From positions 4,839,501 through 4,903,500 of the forward strand of contig NZ_CP041253.1 of the NCBI RefSeq assembly GCF_006575665.1: a DNA stretch of 64,000 nucleotides, in the 5' to 3' direction. The position numbers and the translations under genes are program-made. Source of the DNA: Echinicola soli (GTDB taxonomy: Bacteria > Bacteroidota > Bacteroidia > Cytophagales > Cyclobacteriaceae). Shown here piece after piece: positions 54,342-63,822 of this stretch. The notes under the pieces were generated by a model. That model was given only the letters and a program-made list of their open reading frames with translations. It made no database searches and was not told the origin of the DNA. Within the stretch, counting starts at the first letter, position 1. Each line of letters opens with the position of its first letter.

Positions 54342-54371
54342 CATCGTCCAAGGATCAATCCTTGGACGATG
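54342..54371. repeat. Perfect 30-base palindrome
   Basis: CATCGTCCAAGGA and TCCTTGGACGATG (13 bases each) flank a four-base loop TCAA. There is no T-run, so it is not a standard terminator; it could be a recombination or protein-binding site or a repeat end. Confidence 0.6.
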
Positions 54372-55198
54372 AATGGTTAAGCCCCACCCAACCCCTGTTA
54401 ATGAACCCTATTATTAGAAAGACCGCTTTTAGCCATTGAGGCTGAAAGTCTTTCTGACATTAACCCGAGGCAAGACCTTGGGGCATAAGCCAAAACCACT
54501 CCTCTAACGCAGGCTGAAAGCCCATCTCAGTTCTTCCATTTAGCCAAACAATATGCACGGGAGTACTTATAACCGTTAAGATGTTTAGCTGGCCTTACAG
54601 GCCGCGGGTAGTCCCTCCATCACCTATAAGCCCAATGCGTTTCATTGGGCTGGATTAAGCCCCTTTTCAGGGGAGGGTTTTAAAATTATTTCCCTGATCC
54701 CTTTCGGTAAGTTGATATATTCCTAAAACCGCCTAAAGGGTTAATATGCATAATCAATGGTCAGCTGTCCAACCCTTGAGGATCAGACATTCAGGCCTGC
54801 CATTCATAGAGCCATTGATTTTGCTATTGCCTGGTAAATGCGTTTGGCCTGGCTTGATCCCCAAAAACCGGATCACGCCATATTTCTGGTGGAGGGCTAA
54901 GGTTTCCATTCATTTTGGTATATCGCTACGAAATCGCCAAAACACGAAGTGTTTTGAAGGCTGATTCCAAATTTCATGGAAAACAAACAGCTTTGGGGCT
55001 AAGAGCTTTGTGGTTTACCGTATCTTATTCGTTACCAAGCTATCCCACCTAACGGCGGGGCAGACCAATTGGCGTTGATATACCACTTAATAGAAAAGAA
55101 CCAACGCTCAATGCCGCCCGTACTTTAAGAAGTGTTCAGCTAAAAACTCACTGCTCGCGGTTCCGCAGCACAGCTGCCGGAACAACAGGTGGCCTGCT

Positions 55199-55311
55199 TT
55201 TTTTTGCCACGAAGGCTAGAGTCACACAGTAGATTTGTTGGGAAGTGTCGTGCAGTCCGCACCTTTGTTTCCCAAAAAAACTTAGTGCCTTGGTGACTTT
55301 GTGGCAAAAAA
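55199..55311. repeat. Degenerate 'GCCACGAAGGC' dispersed repeat
   Basis: The left end TTTTTTGCCACGAAGGC (55199-55215) and the right end GTGACTTTGTGGCAAAAAA (55293-55311) form an imperfect inverted pair. The right half CTTAGTGCCTTGGTGACTTT is of the widely dispersed 'CTTAGTG..CTTTGTGGC' intergenic repeat type. Confidence 0.6.
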
Positions 55312-55406
55312 CAAAAAAGAAAGCATATTAAAATAAAGGGATTCATGCCCCCAGTTTTTCTGCTTGCCCCATAAACCTCCCCAAAACACCAGTCCCGCAT
55401 AAAACA

Positions 55407-55438
55407 AAAGGACCATGGCACTTGAGCCATGGTCCTTT
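55407..55438 (-). terminator. Rho-independent terminator for the small minus-strand gene
   Basis: AAAGGACCATGGC and GCCATGGTCCTTT pair perfectly (13 bp) around a six-base loop. On the minus strand the stem is followed by TGTTTTATG, a T-rich tail. It lies 69 nt downstream of the gene at 55508-55717. Confidence 0.8.
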
Positions 55439-55507
55439 CGATTACTTTTAGGAGTTATTGCATGTAAATTTTCATCAAATTCCAATTTGTTTTAATTCCC
55501 ACAAAAA

Positions 55508-55717
55508 TTATAACAATAATGCACTCCGGATTCCTTCTGCTAGCTTTCTACCTATAGAATGGTCCGTAGGTTCTGATGACTCCGTTTCAATGGAGGTCAC
55601 CGCTGTTTTTCGCCTGATGATTTCCCATACATTGTCCTTTGCCTCTCTTTCACTCCCTGCTTCTGTATGGATTTGAAACTCTACATCATTAATCTCAATT
55701 TTTATCAGATATTTCAT
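55508..55717 (-). CDS. Small hypothetical protein
   Basis: This 69-residue cytosolic protein begins MKYLIKIEINDVEFQIHTEAGSE and is mostly charged, with a beta strand pair then helix pattern (EAKDNVWEIIRRK) and a short tail. I do not recognise a family. It is supported by plausible amino acid composition, its own terminator 69 nt downstream and its position in an otherwise empty region. Confidence 0.6.
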   Translation of the reverse strand: MKYLIKIEINDVEFQIHTEAGSEREAKDNVWEIIRRKTAVTSIETESSEPTDHSIGRKLAEGIRSALLL

Positions 55718-56480
55718 AACTACATTTATTTAAGCAGTTTAAAACTAAACAATCTATACTACCATTACACTTTCGTGTCACCCGCCATATCACGGCTCAT
55801 ATTATTATTAAAAATCAGTAAAAAGCATTTCAAATTAAATTATATGCATTTCGTAAATATAATCAAATTACTTTAAATGCAAATACTTTTCATACAAACT
55901 GTATCTCCCAACCCTGTAATTATACGTAAACATGCTACGCTTTGGATTTCGCTGGTTACTTGCACAGTTCCCAAAAATGATACCAAACACTTACCTACTA
56001 TAGATAAAAAACACCTAATCGTGCATTTATGTTCAATAATAAACACCTATAACAGTCTAGCATCCCATCATCCATGGTTCAAACAAACGTTTTTTTGGCA
56101 CTAAATCCCTATATGAATTTAGCCGCAACACGTAAGGAAACAGTGCTTGTCATAGGTAAAACCCACCTATCTGGTAAATTATTTTAATAGGTGTGTTGCG
56201 ATTATTCAGGTTTAATCTCCATTAAAAAAACAGGGTTCAGGACTAGAGCAAGGGAACCGCCTTTCTTTTACATTATTGGCCTTTTGAAAGGCCTGGGCCA
56301 TATTCAAAACACAAACATTGCATCAAGTAATACACGTTATTTGTGGGCATATCACGATGTTAATAGCCCCAATAGTTAGCCCTAAAGATAATTTTAAAAA
56401 ATAGACAATATAAACTTTATACAGGCTTACACATTATACGAAATTTTATTCGTACTTTTGCAACTTAATTAATCCTTATC
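55718..56480. other. AT-rich spacer upstream of typA
   Basis: 763 nt without a convincing gene; frames of 60-75 codons here look random. It contains a GGCCTTTTGAAAGGCC palindrome near 56278 and, at the right end, the typA -7 element. Much of it is plain AT-rich spacer. Confidence 0.45.
56453..56460 (+). promoter_or_regulatory. Putative Bacteroidota -7 element for typA
   Basis: TACTTTTG matches TAnnTTTG exactly and lies 20 nt before the ATG at 56481, giving a short leader. No consensus -33 TTTG is at the right distance. Confidence 0.45.
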
Positions 56481-58286
56481 ATGCAGAATATTCGTAACAT
56501 CGCGATTATCGCACACGTTGACCACGGCAAGACTACCTTGGTAGACAAAATCATTCACGCTTCCAAAATTTTCCGTGAAAATCAGCAATTTGAAGACCTG
56601 ATCCTAGACAACAACGACCTGGAACGGGAAAGGGGCATTACGATCCTTTCCAAAAACGTGTCGGTAAGATATAAAGATATTAAAATCAACATCATCGATA
56701 CGCCTGGTCACGCCGATTTTGGCGGGGAAGTAGAAAGGGTATTGAAAATGGCCGATGGTGTCTTGCTCCTGGTGGATGCCTTCGAAGGCCCTATGCCACA
56801 GACACGTTTCGTATTGAGCAAAGCCCTGGCACTTGGACTCACCCCGATCGTGGTGATCAACAAGGTGGACAAACCAAACTGTCGTCCTGATGAAGTGCAC
56901 GAGGCGGTATTTGACCTGATGTTTAACCTTGACGCGACAGAGGAGCAGCTGGACTTTGTGACCATGTACGGTTCTGCCAAAAACAACTGGATGGGCCCTG
57001 ACTGGAAAAACGAGACAGACTCTATCCTTCCGCTTTTGGACACTATCATCGAGCACATTCCTGCTCCACAAATCCAAGAGGGCAGCACCCAAATGCAAAT
57101 CACTTCCTTGGACTTTTCCAATTTCGTGGGAAGGATTGCCATAGGTCGTTTGAAGCGTGGGACCTTGAAAGAGAACACCCAGATCGCCCTTTGCAAAGCA
57201 GATGGATCAATCAAGAAAATGCGTATCAAAGAACTTCATGTATTTGAAGGACTTGGTAAAAATAAAGTGGAAGAAGTCCAGGCGGGTGATATCTGTGCGG
57301 TGACCGGTATCGAGGGATTTGAAATTGGTGATACCATTGCCGATGCCGAAAACCCTGAACCGCTTCCAAGAATTGCGATCGATGAGCCTACTATGAACAT
57401 GCTCTTCACGATCAACAACTCCCCTTTCTTCGGCAAGGAAGGTAAATTCGTTACTTCCCGACACCTGAGGGATCGTCTCTTCAAGGAAATGGAAAAGAAC
57501 CTGGCACTGCGCGTAGAACCTACAGATAGCGAGGAAAAATTCTTGGTTTATGGCCGAGGTATCCTGCACTTGTCTGTATTGATCGAAACCATGAGACGTG
57601 AAGGCTACGAACTTCAGGTAGGTCAGCCCCAGGTAATCTATAAGGATATCGATGGCGTCAAAAATGAACCGATCGAATCCCTTGTAGTGGATGTACCCGA
57701 AGAAACTGCCGGAAAAGTAATCGAACTGGCTACGCAGCGAAAAGGTGAGCTGCAAGTGATGGAACCACGTGGAGATCTCCAACACCTGGAGTTCCGTATT
57801 CCTTCACGAGGTTTGATCGGCCTAAGAAACAACGTACTCACCGCTACGCAAGGTGAAGCGATCATGAACCACCGATATATGGACTATGAGCCGTTCAAGG
57901 GTACTATTCCAGGCCGGATCAACGGTTCGCTGATTTCTATGGAGTCCGGGCCAACTACAGGTTATGCCATTGACAAGCTTCAGGACCGAGGAACCTTCTT
58001 TGTGGATCCAGGAGAAGAAATTTATGGAGGCCAGGTAATCGGCGAACACTCCAGGGACAATGACATCGTGGTAAACGTCCAAAAGGGCAAGAAGCTCACC
58101 AACATGCGTGCTTCTGGCTCTGATGATAACACCAAGATCGCCCCGGCAAAGAAATTCTCGCTGGAAGAAGCCATGGAATACATCCAAAAAGATGAATACC
58201 TGGAAATCACTCCTAAGAGCATGAGGATGCGTAAAATCTACCTCGACGAAGGTGAAAGAACCAGAATGGCCAAAAAAGACGCCTAA
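56481..58286 (+). CDS. typA: Translational GTPase TypA/BipA
   Basis: This 601-residue ribosome-associated GTPase shows G1 AHVDHGKTT (about residues 11-19), G2 in the ERERGITI region, G3 DTPGHADF, G4 NKVDKP and the following EF-G-like domains II, III and V, plus the TypA-specific C-terminal domain (about 480-601: NKRYMDYEPFKG region and EEAMEYIQKDEYLEITPKSMRMRK). It helps ribosome assembly and translation under stress or low temperature. A perfect terminator lies right after it. Length is standard. It is monocistronic. Confidence 0.97.
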   Translation: MQNIRNIAIIAHVDHGKTTLVDKIIHASKIFRENQQFEDLILDNNDLERERGITILSKNVSVRYKDIKINIIDTPGHADFGGEVERVLKMADGVLLLVDAFEGPMPQTRFVLSKALALGLTPIVVINKVDKPNCRPDEVHEAVFDLMFNLDATEEQLDFVTMYGSAKNNWMGPDWKNETDSILPLLDTIIEHIPAPQIQEGSTQMQITSLDFSNFVGRIAIGRLKRGTLKENTQIALCKADGSIKKMRIKELHVFEGLGKNKVEEVQAGDICAVTGIEGFEIGDTIADAENPEPLPRIAIDEPTMNMLFTINNSPFFGKEGKFVTSRHLRDRLFKEMEKNLALRVEPTDSEEKFLVYGRGILHLSVLIETMRREGYELQVGQPQVIYKDIDGVKNEPIESLVVDVPEETAGKVIELATQRKGELQVMEPRGDLQHLEFRIPSRGLIGLRNNVLTATQGEAIMNHRYMDYEPFKGTIPGRINGSLISMESGPTTGYAIDKLQDRGTFFVDPGEEIYGGQVIGEHSRDNDIVVNVQKGKKLTNMRASGSDDNTKIAPAKKFSLEEAMEYIQKDEYLEITPKSMRMRKIYLDEGERTRMAKKDA

Positions 58287-58311
58287 TAACCTTATGGTTT
58301 GAAAAATAACG

Positions 58312-58348
58312 AAAACTCCCTTAAAGAAATTTAAGGGAGTTTTTTTTT
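58312..58348 (+). terminator. Strong rho-independent terminator of typA
   Basis: AAAACTCCCTTAAA and TTTAAGGGAGTTTT form a perfect 14-bp stem around GAAA, followed by a run of T. It starts 26 nt after the typA stop codon. Confidence 0.92.
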
Positions 58349-58537
58349 CAAAATACAATCACAGCAGGCTTATAGGTATAAATGGGGGGCTATATGATTT
58401 ACTATCGGTAAACTGAGCGCTAGCGAGCTATGGAGATCGAAGCATCGCGTGGACGGATGAATTTGGGTGCCCATGCTCCTGATGCAGTCGATAATGATAT
58501 ATGTTTTCCTTGCCCATGGTCAGTACCTACGGCACTG

Positions 58538-58901
58538 TCAGGATGCTGTATTCAATTGGTTTGCGCCACAGTTATCCCTCATATCTATATGGCCCGAGGT
58601 ATACGCTAATCGAAAAACTGCCAAATCATAAGAATCCACCCGATGATCCCTTACATAAGTTCCTTTTGCTGCAAAGTCCCCTGCTACAGAAGACCAAGCT
58701 CTCTCGAAAGTGCCTTCCTTATAAAATACATAGTACTCTTCCCTTTGGAGCTCATACCCTTCCTTTGAAGCACCTGTCATGGGAGAAACGGACTTTGACA
58801 GCTCCCATTTCCCATAAATATCCACATCTGGGTCAATAGCAGGTGAAAGGTCACCACAACCGATCAGAAAAGCATCCCATCAAAATTAAAAACCGTCTCA
58901 T
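58538..58901 (-). pseudogene. Frameshifted small lipoprotein, paralogue of the next gene
   Basis: The body reads YGKWELSKSVSP... with EGTFERAW and AAKGTYV, clearly similar in spacing to the 158-residue lipoprotein at 58926-59402 (GDWELVKAEG, EGTFTKTV, EATGTYV). Its lipoprotein signal (MRRFLILMGC) starts at ATG 58901 but is in a different frame from the body (GCGDLSPAIDPD onward). One base too many lies around GATCGG (near 58860). Only a GTG at 58825 gives the body an in-frame start. The C-terminus also seems cut short after DNC. Either a pseudogene or a sequencing error. Confidence 0.7.
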
Positions 58902-58925
58902 GTTTTTACAGATATTTCATATAAA

Positions 58926-59402
58926 TCATTGCCTTTCATAATACAGCCAAGGCCCATCACAGGGAGCCCAGCTGATATTGGCCAATTGTCCCTCCAGGGA
59001 AATGTGCAAAGCTTCCTTCTCCACATCCTGGCTTGAACAATTATAGGCCATTCCATCTCCACCGGTAAAGGTCAGCACCACAACGCCCACATATTTGTCT
59101 TGCATTTCCTCCCCTATTTCTTCGATCACGTAGGTGCCGGTGGCTTCTGAATGAATATCCTTGCTATCTACGGTTTTGGTAAAGGTACCTTCATTGGTAA
59201 AAGTATAGATTTCTTTCCGGGTCATCTCCTCAGGTTCAGGGGCATCTTCAGGTATAAAACTCCCTTCAGCCTTCACCAACTCCCAATCTCCTGCCACAAA
59301 TGATTCACTGGCGCAAATAATAATTTCCGGTTCCGGGTCAGTCTCTGTACATGCGCCCAAAACAAATAAAAACATAAATGAGGTAAAGAATGGTTTTTTC
59401 AT
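58926..59402 (-). CDS. Small lipocalin-like lipoprotein
   Basis: This 158-residue lipoprotein has lipobox LGAC (Cys18). The remaining part carries a WELVKAEG strand, EIYTFTNEGTFTKTV, ATGTYVIEE and a final YERQ strand, the pattern of Bacteroidota lipocalin-like small secreted proteins. Two Cys (in CASES and NCSS) could form a disulphide. Function is unknown. It is a paralogue of the frameshifted gene downstream (24 nt apart), so a tandem duplication is likely. Confidence 0.75.
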   Translation of the reverse strand: MKKPFFTSFMFLFVLGACTETDPEPEIIICASESFVAGDWELVKAEGSFIPEDAPEPEEMTRKEIYTFTNEGTFTKTVDSKDIHSEATGTYVIEEIGEEMQDKYVGVVVLTFTGGDGMAYNCSSQDVEKEALHISLEGQLANISWAPCDGPWLYYERQ

Positions 59403-59672
59403 AACAATTAAGTGGTTTTACCCCCTATACGCAAATTACCAATGTTATGTCTCAAAAGAAACCAATTAAAAAGAAATAAAAGAATTGAACATCTCTTGGT
59501 TTATTATATATAGTGTCACAACTATAATTTCACAAAACTACTTCCTAGCCGATCACAAATTCATTCAAAAATAACATAAGAAGGACAAAAGAGGCCACCA
59601 CTTAGGATCACATCACACGATGCTTCACCCTATTTAGTGACAGCCTCTTCAGTCATCTTTTAAAACTGCACC

Positions 59673-61136
59673 TTACTCTCCCTGCGCCAGCGAAAATCCT
59701 CTTTCACCATCAAATGTGTACAGGTTCTCGGTTTTGATAAAGTCAAAGCCTAAATCCTCCACCTGCTTCAGTACTTCCAATATCTGGCTATGGGTAATGA
59801 CCGACTGGTCGGCATTAAAGAACCTTACCCTCCAGTGGTCAGAGCAGAATGTTTCCTTCATACCATCTGGGTATACTTTCACCCCACGGTTGGTAATCAG
59901 TTGCATTTTCAGTCCACCGGCATCCACTGCTCGCAGCTTGTCACCAATGATATTGGCATCACGTCCATTTTCCTTCCAGTCGATAAACACATCCAAGCCG
60001 ATCAGCTCTTTCTTGCATGGTTTTCTTTCAGCCAGCTTGATTGCGCCCATATTGTCATCAGCACCGTCTCCTTTTTTAAATTCAGCAGGAACCATTTTTT
60101 CAGGCTTTTGGCCAAGGCGCTCGATCACGGCTTGGGCAAATTCCTTTGTCCCTACCAATTGGGAAGAGACACCTTCTTGGTAGATATCACCGGTATGGAT
60201 ACCATCTTCCAAGGTCTTCATCCAGGCATTGCTGACTTTTTCTGCCACTTCTGGCTGGCCGATATGTACCAGCATCATGATGGCACCATTCAGCAGCCCC
60301 GATGGATTGGCGATGTTTTGTCCTGCAATATCAGGGGCAGAACCGTGGATCGCCTCAAACATCGCCACGTCTTCCCCTACATTGGAAGAACCGCCAAGTC
60401 CTACAGAACCCGTGATCTGAGCCGCCACATCGGAGATGATATCGCCATAGAGGTTTAGCGTCACGATCACATCAAACATTTCGGGCTTATCTGCGATCAA
60501 TGCCGTTCCGATGTCGATGATCTTATGATCTGCTTCAATATCCGGATACTCCTTGGCTACTTCGTTAAATACTTTATGGAACAGACCATCGGCCAACTTC
60601 ATGATGTTGTCCTTGGTCATACAGGTTACCTTCTTTCTGTTGTATTTTTTGGCATATTCAAAAGCATAGCGGATGATTTTTTCAGAACCAGGTCTGGAAA
60701 TAAGCTTCAGGCACTGGTATACATCATCGGTCTGCCTGTGTTCGATGCCGGCATACAGGTCTTCCTCATTTTCCCGAACGATCACCATGTCCGTTTTCGG
60801 AAAGTGGGTCCTGATATATGGCGAATAGGCTTTACATGGCCTTACATTGGCATACAATCCCAGCGTCTTTCTCGTGGTTACGTTAAGGCTTTTGAAGCCT
60901 CCACCCTGAGGTGTGGTAATGGGAGACTTTAAAAATATCTTTGTTTCTCTAAGCGAATCCCAAGCTTTTGGTTCGATTCCCGAGCTGATGCCTTTCAGAT
61001 AGACCTGCTCGCCTATTTCAATGACTTCAGGTTCTATTTGTGCGCCTGCAGCTTCCAAAATCTCCAGGGTGGCTTTCATGATTTCCGGGCCGATACCATC
61101 ACCGTAGGCTACGGTTATTTTTCTTTTGGATGACAT
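59673..61136 (-). CDS. NADP-dependent isocitrate dehydrogenase (Thermus-type)
   Basis: This 487-residue enzyme of the isocitrate/isopropylmalate dehydrogenase family begins KITVAYGDGIGPEIM. It shows PITTPQGGGFKSLNVTTRK (substrate region), RENEEDLYAGIEHR, the metal site NLYGDIISDVAAQITG and EAIHGSAPDIAGQNIANPSG. A C-terminal extension of about 140 residues follows, as in Thermus thermophilus isocitrate dehydrogenase and related Bacteroidota enzymes. It converts isocitrate to 2-oxoglutarate with NADP in the TCA cycle, next to aconitase in function (29055-31832). The gene is alone. Cofactor preference is from family knowledge. Confidence 0.92.
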   Translation of the reverse strand: MSSKRKITVAYGDGIGPEIMKATLEILEAAGAQIEPEVIEIGEQVYLKGISSGIEPKAWDSLRETKIFLKSPITTPQGGGFKSLNVTTRKTLGLYANVRPCKAYSPYIRTHFPKTDMVIVRENEEDLYAGIEHRQTDDVYQCLKLISRPGSEKIIRYAFEYAKKYNRKKVTCMTKDNIMKLADGLFHKVFNEVAKEYPDIEADHKIIDIGTALIADKPEMFDVIVTLNLYGDIISDVAAQITGSVGLGGSSNVGEDVAMFEAIHGSAPDIAGQNIANPSGLLNGAIMMLVHIGQPEVAEKVSNAWMKTLEDGIHTGDIYQEGVSSQLVGTKEFAQAVIERLGQKPEKMVPAEFKKGDGADDNMGAIKLAERKPCKKELIGLDVFIDWKENGRDANIIGDKLRAVDAGGLKMQLITNRGVKVYPDGMKETFCSDHWRVRFFNADQSVITHSQILEVLKQVEDLGFDFIKTENLYTFDGERGFSLAQGE

Positions 61137-61176
61137 AAAGTATTTTATTAAAGATGTTAACTTTCAAAATATGGTA

Positions 61177-61184
61177 CAAAAATA
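61177..61184 (-). promoter_or_regulatory. Putative Bacteroidota -7 element for isocitrate dehydrogenase
   Basis: The minus strand reads TATTTTTG, matching TAnnTTTG, 41 nt before the ATG at 61136. The rest of the 364-nt divergent spacer holds a nested hairpin (TAGCCAGG 61254-61261 with CCTGGCTA 61289-61296) and no gene. Confidence 0.4.
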
Positions 61185-61446
61185 TAAAATTTTGTGGGAG
61201 ATGACTGCTATCCAAGCCACTATTTGTTATGTGGACAGTGGGAAGGTCAAAAGTAGCCAGGGCCTAAAATGAATGGCCTGGTTTCCCGCCTGGCTATCTA
61301 TTGAATATCTGTCGAACACCTTACAGGACCGACTGATCCCGCTCCACCTCCAGCATATTTTCTACCCCCAAAAAACGGACAATTAAATCCAACAGGGTCA
61401 CTATCAGAGATAAACTACCCGTAGCATTCATTTTTACAAGGTTTAC

Positions 61447-61477
61447 TTTGTGTTTGCTACGGCACCTCGTATATTTG
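61447..61477 (+). promoter_or_regulatory. Consensus Bacteroidota promoter for enoyl-CoA hydratase
   Basis: TTTG (61447-61450), a 19-base spacer and TATATTTG (61470-61477) match both the -33 and -7 consensus of Bacteroidota primary sigma factor promoters exactly. The predicted start lies a few bases on, giving a leader of about 17 nt before ATG 61501. This is the best promoter in the window and supports the phylum assignment. Confidence 0.65.
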
Positions 61478-61500
61478 AACTCAAACATAGGTTTTAGAGC

Positions 61501-62286
61501 ATGGCTGAATCTACCAATATCCTTTCTGAAAACAAAGACGGTATTCTCTACCTCACCGTTAACCGGGAATCCAAACTCAACGCAATCAATTTTGACACCC
61601 TTGAAGAGCTGAAAAACATCTTCAATGAAGTAAGCGACAACAAGTCGATCAGGGGGGTGATTTTGACAGGATCCGGGGAAAAGGCCTTTGTGGCTGGTGC
61701 GGATATCAGTGAAATTGCTGAGCTGAATGAGCTGAATGCCCGTAAGTTTTCCGAGAATGGACAGGAAGTCTTCAGCCTGATCGAATCCTGTCACAAACCG
61801 GTAATTGCCGTGATCAACGGATTTGCCCTCGGCGGGGGCTGCGAACTTTCCATGGCCTGCCATATGCGAATTGCCACCAGCAATGCTAAATTTGGACAGC
61901 CTGAAGTTAACTTGGGCATTATCCCGGGATATGGAGGCACCCAGCGACTGACCTTTTTGGTAGGGCGAACGAAGGCCAATGAGCTACTGATGACCGGTGA
62001 CATGATCGATGCACAAGAAGCCAAGTCCCTCGGTTTGGTAAACTATGTGACCGACACCAAGGCCGAGGCAATCCAAAAAGCAGAAGAAATCCTGCAAAAG
62101 ATCATGACCAAGGCACCACTGTCCATAGGAATGATCATTGATTGCATAAATGCCGTCTACAGCAATGACGAAAACGGTTATCTCATTGAGGCCAACAGTT
62201 TTGCCCGGTGCGTAAAATCCGATGATTATTCCGAAGGAACCTCTGCCTTTTTAGAAAAACGAAAACCCAATTTTAAAGGGGAATAG
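61501..62286 (+). CDS. Enoyl-CoA hydratase/isomerase family protein
   Basis: This 261-residue crotonase-fold enzyme hydrates 2-enoyl-CoA in fatty-acid or amino-acid degradation. The oxyanion block KAFVAGADISEI (about 61-72), INGFALGGGCELSMAC (about 105-120) and FGQPEVNLGIIPGYGGTQRL (about 131-150) are present, and both catalytic glutamates (E115 and E135) are kept. That favours true hydratase activity over isomerase or dehydratase variants. It precedes a flippase gene by 21 nt; they may share a transcript though functionally unrelated. Confidence 0.93.
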   Translation: MAESTNILSENKDGILYLTVNRESKLNAINFDTLEELKNIFNEVSDNKSIRGVILTGSGEKAFVAGADISEIAELNELNARKFSENGQEVFSLIESCHKPVIAVINGFALGGGCELSMACHMRIATSNAKFGQPEVNLGIIPGYGGTQRLTFLVGRTKANELLMTGDMIDAQEAKSLGLVNYVTDTKAEAIQKAEEILQKIMTKAPLSIGMIIDCINAVYSNDENGYLIEANSFARCVKSDDYSEGTSAFLEKRKPNFKGE

Positions 62287-62307
62287 GCCCCTGCTTATCC
62301 CGATCCC

Positions 62308-63822
62308 ATGAGTAAACTCAAACAACTTGCCGGTCAAACCGCCATTTACGGGATCAGTAGTATTTTGGGAAGGGTTATTAACTTTCTCCTTCTCCCCCTC
62401 TATATTGCTTACCTTTCGAAGGAAGACCTTGGCTCATTTACGGCCATCTACGCCTTCATCGCTTTTTTTAATGTGATCTTTACCTACGGTATGGAAACCA
62501 CCTTCTTCAGGTTTTCAACCGGAAAAGGCCTGGATCCGCAAAAAGTCTATAACAATGTCCAATCACTGGTCCTGACCACTTCCCTGTCATTGGGTGCACT
62601 GTTGTTTCTGAGTGCGGAGCAATTGAGTGTGTGGATGGAATACCCCGGTAAATCACACCTGTTTCAGTGGACGGCCATGATCCTGACCATTGACGCCGTC
62701 CTGGCCATTCCCTATGCCAAACTGAGAGCTGAAAACAAATCCCTCAAATTTGCGCTGACCAAGCTGCTGAACATCCTGTTGAATGTCGGTTTCAATATCT
62801 TCTTTATCGTGGTATGTCGGCACGTATACCAGGGGGATTACCTTGGTTTCCTTCAGCCGTTCGTTGGGAGTTTTTACCACCCTGAATGGGGCGTGGACTA
62901 TATCCTGCTTTCCAACCTCTTTGCCAATGCCCTGATCATTCCGGTGCTGTTCTTCATGTCAGGAAAATTCAGCTGGCAGATGGACAAAAGCATCCTTGGT
63001 CCCATGTGGCATTATGCCCTTCCGCTGTTGTTTATGGGCCTTGCAGGGGTGACCAATGAAGTCTTTTCAAGGTTCTTGTTTGAATATGTCCTTCCGGAAA
63101 ATTTCTACCCAGGTCTTACAGCCCGTGAAGCAGGCGGTATCTTCGGCGCCAACTTCAAGTTGGCCATCTTTATGAACCTGATCATCCAGGCCTTCAAGTA
63201 CGCCGCTGAGCCGTTTTTCTTTTCCCAAAGCGAGGATAAAAACAGCCCACAGCTGTATGCAAGGGTCATGCATTGGTTCATCATTTTCTGCAGTGTACTG
63301 ATGATACTCGTCGCCGTAAACCTGGACATCATCAGCAAGATCATTCTGGGCAACAAAGGCTACCAGGCCGGTATGGACATCGTACCCATGCTGCTTATGG
63401 GCTACTTGATGCTGGGTGTATATTTTAACCTCAGCATCTGGTTCAAGATCACCGACCGGACCATTTACAGCTTTTACATCACCTTTACCGGCGCGGTGGT
63501 CACCATACTGGTGATTTTTCTGATGGTACCCCAATACGGCTACACTGGTGCTGCCATGAGTACCTTGGCCACTTATGTGATCATGTCTGTCATGTGTTAT
63601 TTCTTTGGTCAAAAGTACTACCCCATTCCCTACAAGACCGCCAATGATATTTTCTATTTGGTCATTGCCTTTGGCTTTTCTTACCTGGGTTTTTATATCC
63701 AACTGGATTCCGGCGTCCTTACATTCCTTGTCCACAACCTCCTTCCGTTGCTTTTTTTGGGCTTGGTGGTTTTGATGGAGCGGGAAGAAATCAGGCAACT
63801 CAAAAACCGGATACGGCGCTAG
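62308..63822 (+). CDS. Polysaccharide flippase (Wzx/MVF-like)
   Basis: This 504-residue integral membrane protein with about 12-14 hydrophobic segments begins KLKQLAGQTAIYGISSILGRVINFLLLP (about residues 3-30), typical of polysaccharide biosynthesis (Polysacc_synt/MatE-like) flippases. A re-entrant loop with YGMETTFFRFSTGKG follows at about 60-75. It probably flips undecaprenyl-linked sugars across the inner membrane for surface polysaccharide. The glycosyltransferases of its pathway are not adjacent here. The frame ends at 63822. Confidence 0.9.
   Translation: MSKLKQLAGQTAIYGISSILGRVINFLLLPLYIAYLSKEDLGSFTAIYAFIAFFNVIFTYGMETTFFRFSTGKGLDPQKVYNNVQSLVLTTSLSLGALLFLSAEQLSVWMEYPGKSHLFQWTAMILTIDAVLAIPYAKLRAENKSLKFALTKLLNILLNVGFNIFFIVVCRHVYQGDYLGFLQPFVGSFYHPEWGVDYILLSNLFANALIIPVLFFMSGKFSWQMDKSILGPMWHYALPLLFMGLAGVTNEVFSRFLFEYVLPENFYPGLTAREAGGIFGANFKLAIFMNLIIQAFKYAAEPFFFSQSEDKNSPQLYARVMHWFIIFCSVLMILVAVNLDIISKIILGNKGYQAGMDIVPMLLMGYLMLGVYFNLSIWFKITDRTIYSFYITFTGAVVTILVIFLMVPQYGYTGAAMSTLATYVIMSVMCYFFGQKYYPIPYKTANDIFYLVIAFGFSYLGFYIQLDSGVLTFLVHNLLPLLFLGLVVLMEREEIRQLKNRIRR

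Larger units (their letters stand above)
54006..55406. other. Gene-poor, hairpin-rich region
   Basis: About 1.4 kb without a convincing gene. The 99-codon frame at 54052-54351 (minus, TTG start) and the 72-codon frame at 54746-54964 have no recognised domain. The stretch has several short perfect hairpins: 54342-54371, AGCCCAATG-cgttt-CATTGGGCT near 54637-54659, and CAAAACAC-gaa-GTGTTTTG near 54943. It may be decayed sequence or a site of repeat insertions; I see no intact mobile element. Confidence 0.5.

Noticed and set aside
54052..54351. 99-codon minus-strand frame with several Cys
   Set aside because: It needs a TTG start inside a palindrome, shows no domain and lies in a hairpin-rich spacer; it is probably not a gene.
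57207..57785. 192-codon minus-strand frame inside typA
   Set aside because: It is antisense to typA, a highly conserved gene, and is rich in Phe and His as expected from reverse-complement codons.
60970..60980. GGTTCGATTCC, a T-arm-like tRNA sequence
   Set aside because: It is within the isocitrate dehydrogenase coding region, and no acceptor stem or anticodon arm could be drawn around it.
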